64,000 nucleotides of DNA from an uncultured Lachnospiraceae bacterium (GTDB taxonomy: Bacteria > Bacillota > Clostridia > Lachnospirales > Lachnospiraceae). Shown here in pieces: positions 35,880 to 44,138 of this stretch; within the stretch, counting starts at the first letter, position 1; each line of letters begins with the position of its first letter. Made by a program: the position numbers and the translations under genes. Location: positions 62,001 through 126,000 of the forward strand of contig CANQOK010000002.1 of NCBI GenBank assembly GCA_947625465.1, written 5' to 3'. The notes under the pieces were generated by a model. It was not told the DNA's origin. It saw nothing but the letters and a program-made list of their open reading frames with translations, and ran no database searches.

Positions 35880-36977
35880 CTATAGATATTCTTCTTTCTG
35901 CTCCTCTTTCAGTTTCTGCAGTACTTCTTTGATCTTTCCCGCCGCTTCTTTCCTGCAGACCAGCAGGGCGTCCTCTGTATCCACAATAACGGTATCCTGC
36001 ATCCCCACTGCGGCGATCAGTTTTTCGCCGCCCTCCAGGACACAGTTCTGACAGTCCACGGCCAATACATTGCCCGTCACGGTATTGCCTGCCGCGTCTG
36101 CCTGCCGGATCCTGCCGACCGCCAGCCAGGAACCCACATCGTCCCAGCCGAAATCTCCGGGCAGAATGTAGATCCGCTCCGCCTTTTCCATGATGCCGTA
36201 GTCCACGGATTCCGATTCCATCGCGGTAAACTGTTCCGTCAATACGGATTCCCAGGCGTCGGTCCCCACGGCTGCCTCAATCACTTCCAGCCGCCGGTAG
36301 GTATCCGGCATAAACCGTTTCATATTGGCAAGCAGCGTAGATATCTTCCAGGCAAACATCCCGCTGTTCCACAGATAGGTACCGGCAGCCACATAGGATT
36401 TTGCCCGCTCCAGATCCGGCTTCTCCACAAACTGTTCCACCGGATAGACCGGCGGTTCGGCTGCTCCCGCTTCATCTGTTCCCGCTTCGGTCGTTTTCGT
36501 ATACCGAATGTAGCCGTAGCCTGTCTCCGGATAATTGGGCGTGATCCCGATCGTCACCAGATTCTCTCCCACTTCGGCTTTGCCGCAGGCGGCTTCCAGC
36601 ACATCCGCAAAGATGTCCGTATAACGGATCAAATGGTCTGAAGGCAGCACCAGCATAACTGCGTCGCCGTATTTCTTTCGCATATGTACCGCACCCAGTC
36701 CTACACAGGGCGCCGTATTGCGCCCCACCGGTTCGCACAGGATATTTTCTTCCGGAAGACCAGGCAGCTGTGCCTGCACCAGCGGTTTATACGCCGCATT
36801 AGTGGCAATATAGATATCCTGCAGTTCCACGATCGGCAGAATCCGTTCCACCGTAAGCTGGATCATTGTCCTGCCGTCGTCGGTCAGGCTCAAAAACTGC
36901 TTGGGCAGACGCTGTCTGCTTCTGGGCCAGAACCGCTCCCCTTTTCCCCCTGCCATGATCAATGCTGTTCTTTTCAT
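35880..36977 (-). CDS. manC: Mannose-1-phosphate guanylyltransferase
   Basis: A 365-residue, single-domain enzyme (GTP + mannose-1-phosphate to GDP-mannose). The P-loop-like signature IMAGGKGERFWPRSR, the PKQF Lys, EPVGRNTAP, LPSDH and QFVEKP are all intact, as is WNSGMFAWK. This contrasts with the fusion at 10721, where several of these are altered. It starts after GGAGGACGT and lies 9 bp before gmd, which uses its product. Confidence 0.95.
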   Translation of the reverse strand: MKRTALIMAGGKGERFWPRSRQRLPKQFLSLTDDGRTMIQLTVERILPIVELQDIYIATNAAYKPLVQAQLPGLPEENILCEPVGRNTAPCVGLGAVHMRKKYGDAVMLVLPSDHLIRYTDIFADVLEAACGKAEVGENLVTIGITPNYPETGYGYIRYTKTTEAGTDEAGAAEPPVYPVEQFVEKPDLERAKSYVAAGTYLWNSGMFAWKISTLLANMKRFMPDTYRRLEVIEAAVGTDAWESVLTEQFTAMESESVDYGIMEKAERIYILPGDFGWDDVGSWLAVGRIRQADAAGNTVTGNVLAVDCQNCVLEGGEKLIAAVGMQDTVIVDTEDALLVCRKEAAGKIKEVLQKLKEEQKEEYL

Positions 36978-36987
36978 ACGTCCTCCA

Positions 36988-37380
36988 TTATTTTCTATAG
37001 GTAATCAATTTATTCAGCACAAACTGAATCGCCGAAACCACAACCAATACGATCGCTTTCAGCAGATATACATTCATATACTTCTCAAAAACGGACAGCG
37101 CGCCCGCCGACAGCAGCATCCCCAGCACACAGATCGCGCCGTAGGATACAAAGCGCCGCCACAGATTATCCGACTTCTTAAAATTTAAAAATGTATTGGT
37201 CGTAAAAGTAAACGCGAATCCGCAGATACCGGAAATTACCGTGGCGATCTCCGCCTTTGATAAGATCGGGATTCCCACGCTGACCAGCAGACTGAATACG
37301 CCGTAATCGATCACGGCGCCGCCGACACCAAAAATACCGTATAAGATCAGATTTTTGAAAAATTCTTTTTTATCTGCCAT
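36988..37380 (-). CDS. GtrA family membrane protein
   Basis: The product has 130 residues with four membrane helices. ATG 37380 overlaps the end of the upstream glycosyltransferase gene by 11 bp. It matches the GtrA pattern (LILYGIFGVGGAVIDYGVFSLLV, FTTNTFLNFKKSD). GtrA proteins are thought to help flip polyprenyl-phosphate sugars. Pairing with a GT2 enzyme that resembles polyprenyl-phosphate sugar synthases supports a donor-making and flipping role for the GT-C enzymes of this operon. Confidence 0.9.
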   Translation of the reverse strand: MADKKEFFKNLILYGIFGVGGAVIDYGVFSLLVSVGIPILSKAEIATVISGICGFAFTFTTNTFLNFKKSDNLWRRFVSYGAICVLGMLLSAGALSVFEKYMNVYLLKAIVLVVVSAIQFVLNKLITYRK

Positions 37381-38110
37381 CGTTCTTTCCACTTCCGTTC
37401 GCTCTGTTTCCGAAGATCCGCATACCGGTCAGCCGTACCAGCGTCTTGATGTAACTCCAGATAAACGGCAGCAGCCGGCGCTTGGATTCCCCGTATACCC
37501 GCTTTTGAAATGTGATCGGCACTTCTCCGATACGGAACTGTCCTTTCGGCTTATTCATCTTCAGCTTCAGCAGCACTTCCTCCAGCACGTCATAATTCTT
37601 ACAGGTCAGCTTTACCTTTTTTAAGTCTGCCGTATGGTACATCCGGTAATCCGTAGACAGATCCTTCGCTTTCAGGCCGAGACAGATCCGGAACATGGTA
37701 TTTAAGATCGCGGACATGATAACCGACGACTTACTGTCATTGGTCACGCCGCCCTCCACATAACGGGAACCGATCACCACATCATACCCGCCGTTTACAA
37801 ACTTCTCATAGATCTCGGGTATTTTAGCCGGCGGATGCGAGCCGTCGCTGTCCATGATCAGGAACTTGTCCATCTTCGCGCACCGGATTCCCGTGCGGAA
37901 CGCTCCGCCAAACGCCGGATATTTCTGATTGATATATCGGGCGCCGTAAAACTTACAGACATCCTGCGTGTGATCCGTGGGCTGTTCGGTATCTACGACC
38001 AGAATTTCATAGGGTTCTCCCGTTTTTTTCACATTCTCAATGATCTGAGGAAGCAGCATTTTCAGATTTTCTTCCTCCTGATATGCCAGCAAAACAACAC
38101 TGATTCCCAT
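37370..38110 (-). CDS. Glycosyltransferase family 2 (polyprenyl-phosphate mannosyl/glucosyltransferase-like)
   Basis: The product has 246 residues. ATG 38110 follows AGGAGAAAATAAA; longer frames upstream cross the promoter. The GT-A motifs are SVVLLAYQEEENLKMLLP, VVDTEQPTDHT and the metal site LIMDSDGSHPP. There are no C-terminal membrane helices, as in dolichol-phosphate mannose synthase-type enzymes of the soluble class. It is the first gene of the 13-kb operon, and a likely supplier of lipid-linked sugar to the YfhO/GT-C proteins encoded downstream. Confidence 0.9.
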   Translation of the reverse strand: MGISVVLLAYQEEENLKMLLPQIIENVKKTGEPYEILVVDTEQPTDHTQDVCKFYGARYINQKYPAFGGAFRTGIRCAKMDKFLIMDSDGSHPPAKIPEIYEKFVNGGYDVVIGSRYVEGGVTNDSKSSVIMSAILNTMFRICLGLKAKDLSTDYRMYHTADLKKVKLTCKNYDVLEEVLLKLKMNKPKGQFRIGEVPITFQKRVYGESKRRLLPFIWSYIKTLVRLTGMRIFGNRANGSGKNDGR

Positions 38111-38166
38111 TTTATTTTCTCCTGTATCCTTTCCATCAGCGTACATTCCGGTACGACATGTAGTAC

Positions 38167-38195
38167 AGTATAATGCACTTTCCAAAAAAGGGCAA
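38167..38195 (-). promoter_or_regulatory. Promoter of the 13-kb polysaccharide operon
   Basis: TTGCCC and TATACT with a 17-bp spacer on the minus strand. It leads into the GT2 gene about 50 bases downstream. Confidence 0.65.
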
Positions 38196-38202
38196 CGGAT
38201 TT

Positions 38203-38246
38203 CTTGAAAAAAACACAAGTCCTGCTTGAAAAAAACAAAAATCCTG
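38203..38246. repeat. Tandem 22-bp direct repeat in the divergent promoter region
   Basis: Two adjacent 22-bp units beginning CTTGAAAAAAACA and ending TCCTG match at 20 of 22 positions. The second unit contains the -35 box of the plus-strand promoter, and the first repeats that TTGAAA one unit upstream. Confidence 0.85.
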
Positions 38247-38254
38247 TATATAAT
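38226..38254 (+). promoter_or_regulatory. Promoter of the GtrB-like glycosyltransferase gene
   Basis: TTGAAA and TATAAT with a 17-bp spacer, 30 bases before ATG 38291. It is back-to-back with the operon promoter, leaving about 30 bp between the two -35 elements. Confidence 0.75.
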
Positions 38255-38290
38255 AGTTACCATTCCTATGTAAATACGGAGGAGCATCCA

Positions 38291-39241
38291 ATGTTACTGT
38301 CTGTTGTCATTCCCGCCTATAACGAAGGGGAACTGATCCATAAGACCGCGCAGGTCATTTCCGAACTGCTGACAAAGAACGGGATCGCATATGAACTGAT
38401 TTTTATAAACGACGGTTCCAGGGATAACACCTGGGCGGAGATTGAACTGGCTCACGCGCAGGATCCCAGGATCCACGGCATCTGTTTTTCCAGAAATTTC
38501 GGAAAGGAGGGCGCTGTTTTCGCAGGACTGGAATACGCCCACGGCGATTGCTGCGCCGTTATGGACTGTGACCTGCAGCATCCGCCCGAAACACTGATCG
38601 AAATGTACAAGCTGTGGACGCAGGGCTATGAAGTGATCGAAGGGATCAAATCCTCCCGGGGGAAAGAAGGCTTTTTCCATAAACTGTTCGTCAAGGCATT
38701 TTACGGTATGATGAGCAGTTCCACCGGCGTGGATATGACTCGGGCCTCCGACTTTAAATTATTGGACCGGAAGGCGGTAGACGCCATTATCGCGCTGCCG
38801 GAGCGCCATATCTTTTTCCGGGCGCTTTCCTCCTGGGTAGGGTTCAAAACGGGATATGTGGAATTTGACGTACAGGAACGGGAGGCCGGAAGTTCCAAAT
38901 GGTCCTTCAGATCTCTCTGTAAATACGCGATTACCAATATTACCTCTTTTTCAACGGCTCCCATGCAGATCGTAACCGCATTTGGCGTGATCATGTTTGT
39001 TTTTTCCGTGATCTTTGGCATCTACTCGCTGGTAAAATATTTCCTGGGCTACTCGCTGGAAGGCTTTACCACGGTTATCCTTCTGCTGCTGCTGATCGGC
39101 AGTGTCCTGATGTGCAGTCTGGGTATTATCGGCTACTATATTGCCAAGATTTATGAGGAAGTGAAACTGCGTCCACGCTATATCGTATCCAAAACCACGG
39201 ACAGCGCGGAAGAGACGGTTCCGGCAGAGCGGCAGATCTGA
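38291..39241 (+). CDS. Glycosyltransferase family 2, GtrB-like with two C-terminal membrane helices
   Basis: The product has 316 residues. ATG 38291 follows CGGAGGAGC. The GT-A fold shows SVVIPAYNEGELIHKTAQ, FINDGSRDNTW, FSRNFGKEGAVFAGL and the metal site VMDCDLQHPPE. Two membrane helices at about residues 230-300 and RPRYIVSKTT at the end are typical of GtrB/ArnC-type polyprenyl-phosphate sugar transferases. It presumably makes an undecaprenyl-phosphate hexose for extracytoplasmic transfer. It is monocistronic and divergent from the main operon. Confidence 0.92.
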   Translation: MLLSVVIPAYNEGELIHKTAQVISELLTKNGIAYELIFINDGSRDNTWAEIELAHAQDPRIHGICFSRNFGKEGAVFAGLEYAHGDCCAVMDCDLQHPPETLIEMYKLWTQGYEVIEGIKSSRGKEGFFHKLFVKAFYGMMSSSTGVDMTRASDFKLLDRKAVDAIIALPERHIFFRALSSWVGFKTGYVEFDVQEREAGSSKWSFRSLCKYAITNITSFSTAPMQIVTAFGVIMFVFSVIFGIYSLVKYFLGYSLEGFTTVILLLLLIGSVLMCSLGIIGYYIAKIYEEVKLRPRYIVSKTTDSAEETVPAERQI

Positions 39242-39295
39242 CCGGCGCCTTTTATTCCAAACCCAGCTCAAACTGCATACCGCTCCTTATTATAA

Positions 39296-39324
39296 ACGCC
39301 GAAGGCTCATTCATCCTTCGGCGT
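39296..39324. terminator. Terminator hairpin between converging glycan genes
   Basis: A 10-bp stem, ACGCCGAAGG / CCTTCGGCGT, with an 8-base loop overlaps the last codons of the sugar transferase gene. The T-tracts on either side (TATTTAA; TTTATAAT on the minus strand) are modest. Confidence 0.6.
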
Positions 39325-40686
39325 ATTTAACGCGGTAATCTGTGTCTCTTCAACGCCTTCCGTATTCTCTTTCTGGAACAGGATTTTAACCGTCATCAGC
39401 AGGATCCGCAGATCCATCAGCATGCTCCTCTGCTCGATATAGTACAGATCCAGTTTCAGTTTGTCATACGGAGTCGTATTATATTTTCCGTAAATCTGCG
39501 CATACCCGGTCAAGCCAGCTTTGACCTTCAGTCTGAAGGAAAATTCCGGTATGACCTTGGAATATTCCTCCGCAATCTCCGGCCGTTCCGGCCTGGGCCC
39601 GATCCATGTCATCTCCCCCTTTAAGATGTTGAGCAGCTGCGGCAGCTCGTCCACATGGATATTCCGGAGCACTCTTCCGATCGGCGTCACCCGGTCGTCA
39701 TGCTTCATGGCAAGACGCGCGCCGTTTTCTTCCGAGTCCATCCGCATGCTGCGGAACTTATATACCTGGAACACTTTCCCGTTTAACGTAAGCCTGTCCT
39801 GTTTATACAAAACCGGCCCGCCATCATATAATTTAATGCACAGCGCAATGATCAGAAAAACCGGAGAAAACAGAACCAGCGCGATCAGGGACAGCACAAT
39901 ATCAAAAAACCGTTTCATAACCCGCTGTTCAAACGACAGTCCCTTATTCCTGCACAGTACGAGCGGAGTATCAAACAGATGCATATTGTCGCCGCCCCGC
40001 AGGATCACATCCGACAGCTTCGGCGTTACATAGGCGCGCAGGGATTTTTTAAAACAGTATTTGAGAATATCATTCCGGATATCCCCCGGGATATCACAGA
40101 GCAGCACAGTTCCGTACCCGCCGGTCTCGATCTCCTGTTCGATCAGCGCCAGTCCGGCGTTGATATGGATCATTCCGCAGATATTATACCGGTCTTTTCT
40201 CCGGTTCATTTTCTTTACCAGACCGTCCGGATCGCGGTCACAGTACACAAGCAGCGTTCGCTGCGGCGGGTACAGTTTCCGGTAGATCCACCTGCACGCC
40301 GTCGCCCAGAGTATGACGACGGAAGCGTCCACTATGGTTGCGCCTATCATGGGCCATGGCGTAACCCAGCCCAGAGACAGCAGCATGATCTGTAAATATG
40401 TGATCAGATTCACCAGTACGATCGTCAGGATCTGAGAAAAGATTACGTCCGTGGTGCGGTGAGAGCCGATCTTAAACGCTCCGTAAACCTTCGACAGCAG
40501 AAAGATCAGGATCACATAAACCGCCAGGATCACGATATGGCCCCGGAATACAAATTGCCGTTCGATCACCTGATTGTAATACCGGCTCCATGTAAACCAG
40601 AAGATCAGCGCTTCCAGAAATACGATCATTCCGGAAAACAAAAATAATACGATTCTTTTGTATTGTTCATTATAATCCTGACGCAT
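39307..40686 (-). CDS. Polyprenyl-phosphate sugar-1-phosphate transferase (initiating enzyme)
   Basis: The product has 459 residues. ATG 40686 follows GAAGGGAACGG and overlaps the previous gene. Four N-terminal membrane helices and a nucleotide-binding-like domain precede a fifth helix and the Bac_transf catalytic region: MKRFFDIVLSLIAL, VYKFRSMR, HVDELPQLLNIL, WIGPRPERPE and KAGLTGYAQ. Such enzymes transfer a sugar-1-phosphate from a UDP-sugar to undecaprenyl phosphate and start a repeat unit. It is the only such initiator in the window. The sugar cannot be predicted. Confidence 0.93.
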   Translation of the reverse strand: MRQDYNEQYKRIVLFLFSGMIVFLEALIFWFTWSRYYNQVIERQFVFRGHIVILAVYVILIFLLSKVYGAFKIGSHRTTDVIFSQILTIVLVNLITYLQIMLLSLGWVTPWPMIGATIVDASVVILWATACRWIYRKLYPPQRTLLVYCDRDPDGLVKKMNRRKDRYNICGMIHINAGLALIEQEIETGGYGTVLLCDIPGDIRNDILKYCFKKSLRAYVTPKLSDVILRGGDNMHLFDTPLVLCRNKGLSFEQRVMKRFFDIVLSLIALVLFSPVFLIIALCIKLYDGGPVLYKQDRLTLNGKVFQVYKFRSMRMDSEENGARLAMKHDDRVTPIGRVLRNIHVDELPQLLNILKGEMTWIGPRPERPEIAEEYSKVIPEFSFRLKVKAGLTGYAQIYGKYNTTPYDKLKLDLYYIEQRSMLMDLRILLMTVKILFQKENTEGVEETQITALNTPKDE

Positions 40687-41128
40687 GTTCCGTTCCCTTC
40701 CTGAACACAAAAAACTTACTGATAAAATAATTTACCACCAGAACGACAAATTGCGTCGCGATCTTGGAGACCATATCCGGAATCCCGATCACGTCATACA
40801 ACAGCCAGACGCCGCCTACTTCCACAACCATCGTAGATAACCTGGCTCCCACGAATTTCACAAATTCCGCCGCCCATTGCCCGAAGGTCTCGGATTTTGA
40901 CCGAAACACCAGCAGCTTATTGGTAAAAAACGCAAACAAAATCGCCAGAGAAACGGAAACGATATTCCGCGGTATGGAGCCCCAGTCCGTAACCAGACTG
41001 AGGATCCAATAACTGATCACATTGACAAGCGTTGTGCAGCCGCCGATGAAAATATACATCAATTGTTCGTTATGCCAGCAAAACGATATCAGTTTTTTTA
41101 TTTTGCCGATCAGCCCGATCTTCTGCAT
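40670..41128 (-). CDS. GtrA family membrane protein
   Basis: A 152-residue protein with four membrane helices in the GtrA arrangement (LMYIFIGGCTTLVNVISYWI, VSLAILFAFFTNKLLVF, VVLVVNYFISKFFVFRK). It is the second GtrA in the window. It overlaps the initiating sugar transferase by 17 bp and follows the GH43 lipoprotein gene by 34 bp. A role in presenting a lipid-linked sugar is inferred from family and context. Confidence 0.9.
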   Translation of the reverse strand: MQKIGLIGKIKKLISFCWHNEQLMYIFIGGCTTLVNVISYWILSLVTDWGSIPRNIVSVSLAILFAFFTNKLLVFRSKSETFGQWAAEFVKFVGARLSTMVVEVGGVWLLYDVIGIPDMVSKIATQFVVLVVNYFISKFFVFRKGTEHASGL

Positions 41129-41162
41129 GATACCTTATCCCTTATCTGTCTTTCTCTGTCTG

Positions 41163-42779
41163 TCAGCCGCCCCATTTTTCCTGAAGCGCGTTGTACTCTT
41201 CATCCGTGATCGGCACAAAAGAGCCGTGCTTTGCGCCTGCCGGCATCTGGAACTCACTTGCGGACAGCCGGCGGAAGTTCGCGGTTTTTAGATCTTCCAG
41301 ACTTTCCGCGATCAGCGGGAAGTATCCCACGCCCGCGTTAGGGCCGGCATATCCGTCCATATATAATACCCATTTTTCTTCGCCGTTAATCTTATAAATG
41401 GCAGGACCTTCCACGCCCAGTTCATTCGCGATCCGGGTTTTCACCAGTTTAAAATCTCCCAGCACTTTATCGCTGGTCTCCATCAGAATGGAAATCTCGT
41501 TTTCATTCTTGGTAAACCGGTAATAGGTTCCCTCGTACTCGGTCATGGTCGTATCAATGAACGTAATCCCGTTTTCCACATCCTTATAAATCTCAGGCTT
41601 CGTAAAGGTAAAGAAGTCTCTGGTCTTCGCATAATAGATCTTCTTGCCGTTGCCGCCCTTTAAACCGGTCGCCCAGTATACCACATATTCTCCGGTGGTC
41701 TTGTCATAAAACGCCTCCGGCGCCCACATACAGGCCGCGTTCTGCGGCGCGATCTCGATCAGGCGCTCCTCGGACCAGTTCACCAGGTCGTCCGATTCCC
41801 AGACACGGATAAACTTGCTTCCGTTCCCGCCGTATTCCGCCCAGTCGCCGCCGTTCGCGTCCAGATCCGTACCGATCAGATAGAAATGGTCGCCCTCATA
41901 GCTGCGCAGCAGGAAAGAATCCCGTACGCCGCCGGTTCCCAGTTCCGCCTTTAACAGCGGTTCATTGTCGTTTAACGCCGTCCAGTGATATCCGTCCTTG
42001 CTGGTCGCCGCATGGATATGCTGGCTTTCTCCGTTTCCGTAGATATTGCCGCGGAAATACGTATAGACATAACCGGTATATTCTTTCTTCTCCGGCTTCG
42101 CTTTTACCGTTACCGGGATCTCTTTTGTCACGGAATCGTCTCCCAGCGTCAGCGTGGCCGTCAGCGTCACCTGCATGTCCTGATCGCCTCTTGTCACAAA
42201 CCCGGCCGGGATTTCCCCGTTCGGCTGATCCGCAATCACACTCGGATCACTGGACTTCCAGGTCACCTGAATGTCGCCGTCCGGTCCTGCAGTTTCCGGC
42301 AGCGTCAGATGTCCGCGCACATTATCCGGATAATGGATCAGACTGCCTGCCGCGTCTTCCATCCGCAGCGACAGCACTTCCTCCCATGCCGGTACCGTAA
42401 ACTGGAATGCAAATCCTTTTCCCGGACCTGATACATTCACCTGTACGGTCGTCGCTTCCGTATTCTTCCCCGTCAGAACCCCTTTGTTGTCAATCGCCGT
42501 ATTTTCAAGAATCTCATATTTCGGCGTAATCGCTCCTTCCAGCTTCGTCCTGATCCCCAGATTGTAGCAGATCCGATCCGCGCTCTCATTCTCGCCCAGC
42601 AGCGCGGTCAGAACCTTCTGCTGATATTCTGTCAGATCGCCGGTCACAACCGCAAATCCTTCCGTTGTTTCCTGCGGAGCCGGCGTCGTTTCTCCGGAAT
42701 CAGCGGATTCCCCGCAGCCCGTCACCGCAACCGTCACGGTCAGCAGCAGCGCTCCCAACAAACCTTTCCAATTTTTCAT
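41163..42779 (-). CDS. GH43-like glycoside hydrolase lipoprotein
   Basis: A 538-residue lipoprotein: signal peptide with lipobox VTGCG (Cys 22), a linker, Ig-like/atrophied bacterial Ig modules at about residues 50-235 (VTWKSSDPSVI), then a five-bladed beta-propeller (about 240-538). GVRDSFLL and the WAPEAFYD strand fit the GH43 active-site Asp and general acid Glu. The normal first-blade Asp motif is not obvious (YTYFRGNIY). Arabinan or xylan degradation is typical of the family, but its place in front of GtrA and the initiating transferase may mean it trims the cell's own polymer. Start after AGGAGGATTT. Confidence 0.85.
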   Translation of the reverse strand: MKNWKGLLGALLLTVTVAVTGCGESADSGETTPAPQETTEGFAVVTGDLTEYQQKVLTALLGENESADRICYNLGIRTKLEGAITPKYEILENTAIDNKGVLTGKNTEATTVQVNVSGPGKGFAFQFTVPAWEEVLSLRMEDAAGSLIHYPDNVRGHLTLPETAGPDGDIQVTWKSSDPSVIADQPNGEIPAGFVTRGDQDMQVTLTATLTLGDDSVTKEIPVTVKAKPEKKEYTGYVYTYFRGNIYGNGESQHIHAATSKDGYHWTALNDNEPLLKAELGTGGVRDSFLLRSYEGDHFYLIGTDLDANGGDWAEYGGNGSKFIRVWESDDLVNWSEERLIEIAPQNAACMWAPEAFYDKTTGEYVVYWATGLKGGNGKKIYYAKTRDFFTFTKPEIYKDVENGITFIDTTMTEYEGTYYRFTKNENEISILMETSDKVLGDFKLVKTRIANELGVEGPAIYKINGEEKWVLYMDGYAGPNAGVGYFPLIAESLEDLKTANFRRLSASEFQMPAGAKHGSFVPITDEEYNALQEKWGG

Positions 42780-42877
42780 AAAATCCTCCTAATAATGTAG
42801 ATATTTGTATTCTAGCATAAGTATTTTCAGATTTCTACTCTTGTTTTTAAAGAAAATGTTAAAAGTGAATGTTCAGA

Positions 42878-42906
42878 TTGACAAATGCGGAAGAATCTGC
42901 TATGCT
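42878..42906 (+). promoter_or_regulatory. Promoter of the aldolase gene
   Basis: TTGACA and TATGCT with a 17-bp spacer. The start codon is 65 bases downstream of the -10. Confidence 0.7.
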
Positions 42907-42970
42907 ATAAGCGCTTTTACGATTTAAAGTCAAAAATCGCCGAGATCGGCAGAATGAGAGGTTACTACAT

Positions 42971-43951
42971 ATGGAAGAGAATAAGAACGGAACCCTGGTC
43001 TCCTTCAGACCGGATATCAAATTGATGGACTGCACCCTGCGGGACGGCGGTCTGGTCAATAATTTCGCGTTTACAGACGAGTTTGTAACAGATTTATACC
43101 GTACCAATATCAGGTCCGGCGTTGACTATATGGAATTCGGTTATAAGGCATCCAAGGATATTTTTGATGTCAATGCGTTTGGAAAATGGAAGTTCTGTGA
43201 TGAGGAAGCCATCCGTTCCATTGTCGGGAATAATGAATCAGACTTAAAGATCTCCGTTATGGCGGATGTAGGCCGGACTGATTATAAGCGGGATATTCTG
43301 GAACGGAAAGACAGCGTCATCGATATGGTGCGCGTTGCCACTTATATTCATCAGATCCCCACCGCCATCGCCATGATCGAAGACGCCAAGAGCAAAGGCT
43401 ACGAAGTTACCGTGAATATCATGGCCGTATCCAAAGTAAACGACAAGAACTTAAATGACGGCCTGAATCTGCTGACGGAAAGCGGCGCGGACGTGATCTA
43501 TCTGGTAGACAGTTTCGGCGCGTTTTATCCGGAACAGATCCGCAGTCTGACCGATCTGTACCTGAACGCGGCGGCAAAAAGCGGAAAGAAGATCGGCATA
43601 CACGCGCATAACAACCAGCAGCTTGCTTTCGCCAATACGATTGAAGCGCTGTCTCTGGGCGCAAGTATGGTAGACGGAACCGTAAGCGGCATGGGACGCG
43701 GCGCCGGCAACTGTTTTATCGAGTCTCTGCTGGGCTTTTTGCGCAATCCCAAATACAACCTGATCCCCATGATGAAATTTGTGGCAGCCTATATCCCGCA
43801 GCTGAAAGCAGAAGGAAATGTCTGGGGCTATGATATTCCCTATCTGCTGACCGGGATCTTAAACAGTCATCCGTCCAGCGCCATTCAGTTTATCAAAGAC
43901 GGGCGGACGGATTATACCGCATTTTACCAGGAGCTGCTGGATCTGGAATAA
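42971..43951 (+). CDS. Aldolase catalytic domain protein (HMGL/DmpG-like)
   Basis: A 326-residue TIM-barrel protein with the family's opening motif LMDCTLRDGGLVNNF (metal-binding Asp), DVGRTDY, VDSFGAFYP and IHAHNNQQLAF (metal-binding His pair). This fits the HMG-CoA lyase/4-hydroxy-2-oxovalerate aldolase superfamily. Relatives of this length occur in capsule loci and probably make or split a keto-acid used for an unusual sugar or linker. The substrate is unknown. The ATG lies within CATATG after GAGAGG. It is monocistronic, next to the glycan genes. Confidence 0.85.
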   Translation: MEENKNGTLVSFRPDIKLMDCTLRDGGLVNNFAFTDEFVTDLYRTNIRSGVDYMEFGYKASKDIFDVNAFGKWKFCDEEAIRSIVGNNESDLKISVMADVGRTDYKRDILERKDSVIDMVRVATYIHQIPTAIAMIEDAKSKGYEVTVNIMAVSKVNDKNLNDGLNLLTESGADVIYLVDSFGAFYPEQIRSLTDLYLNAAAKSGKKIGIHAHNNQQLAFANTIEALSLGASMVDGTVSGMGRGAGNCFIESLLGFLRNPKYNLIPMMKFVAAYIPQLKAEGNVWGYDIPYLLTGILNSHPSSAIQFIKDGRTDYTAFYQELLDLE

Positions 43952-44138
43952 CTTTGTTGCAAAGCCTCCTTTCACCCAGGACAGCGGGGTTGGGGGATAC
44001 CTTTGTGACCGAGGACAGCATTCTCTTTACGCCTGATGACGGAGAATATACTATTCTGCAGCCCCGGATTACAGCCTCCTGTTCCTGGCGATCTGCCGCC
44101 GTTATGATTCCGATCTTCTGATGCATGATTTTTGTCGT

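Noticed and set aside
43952-44138. A 50-codon open stretch after the aldolase that might be a gene remnant
   Set aside because: It has no start with a ribosome site and resembles no family I know; this spacer is treated as non-coding.
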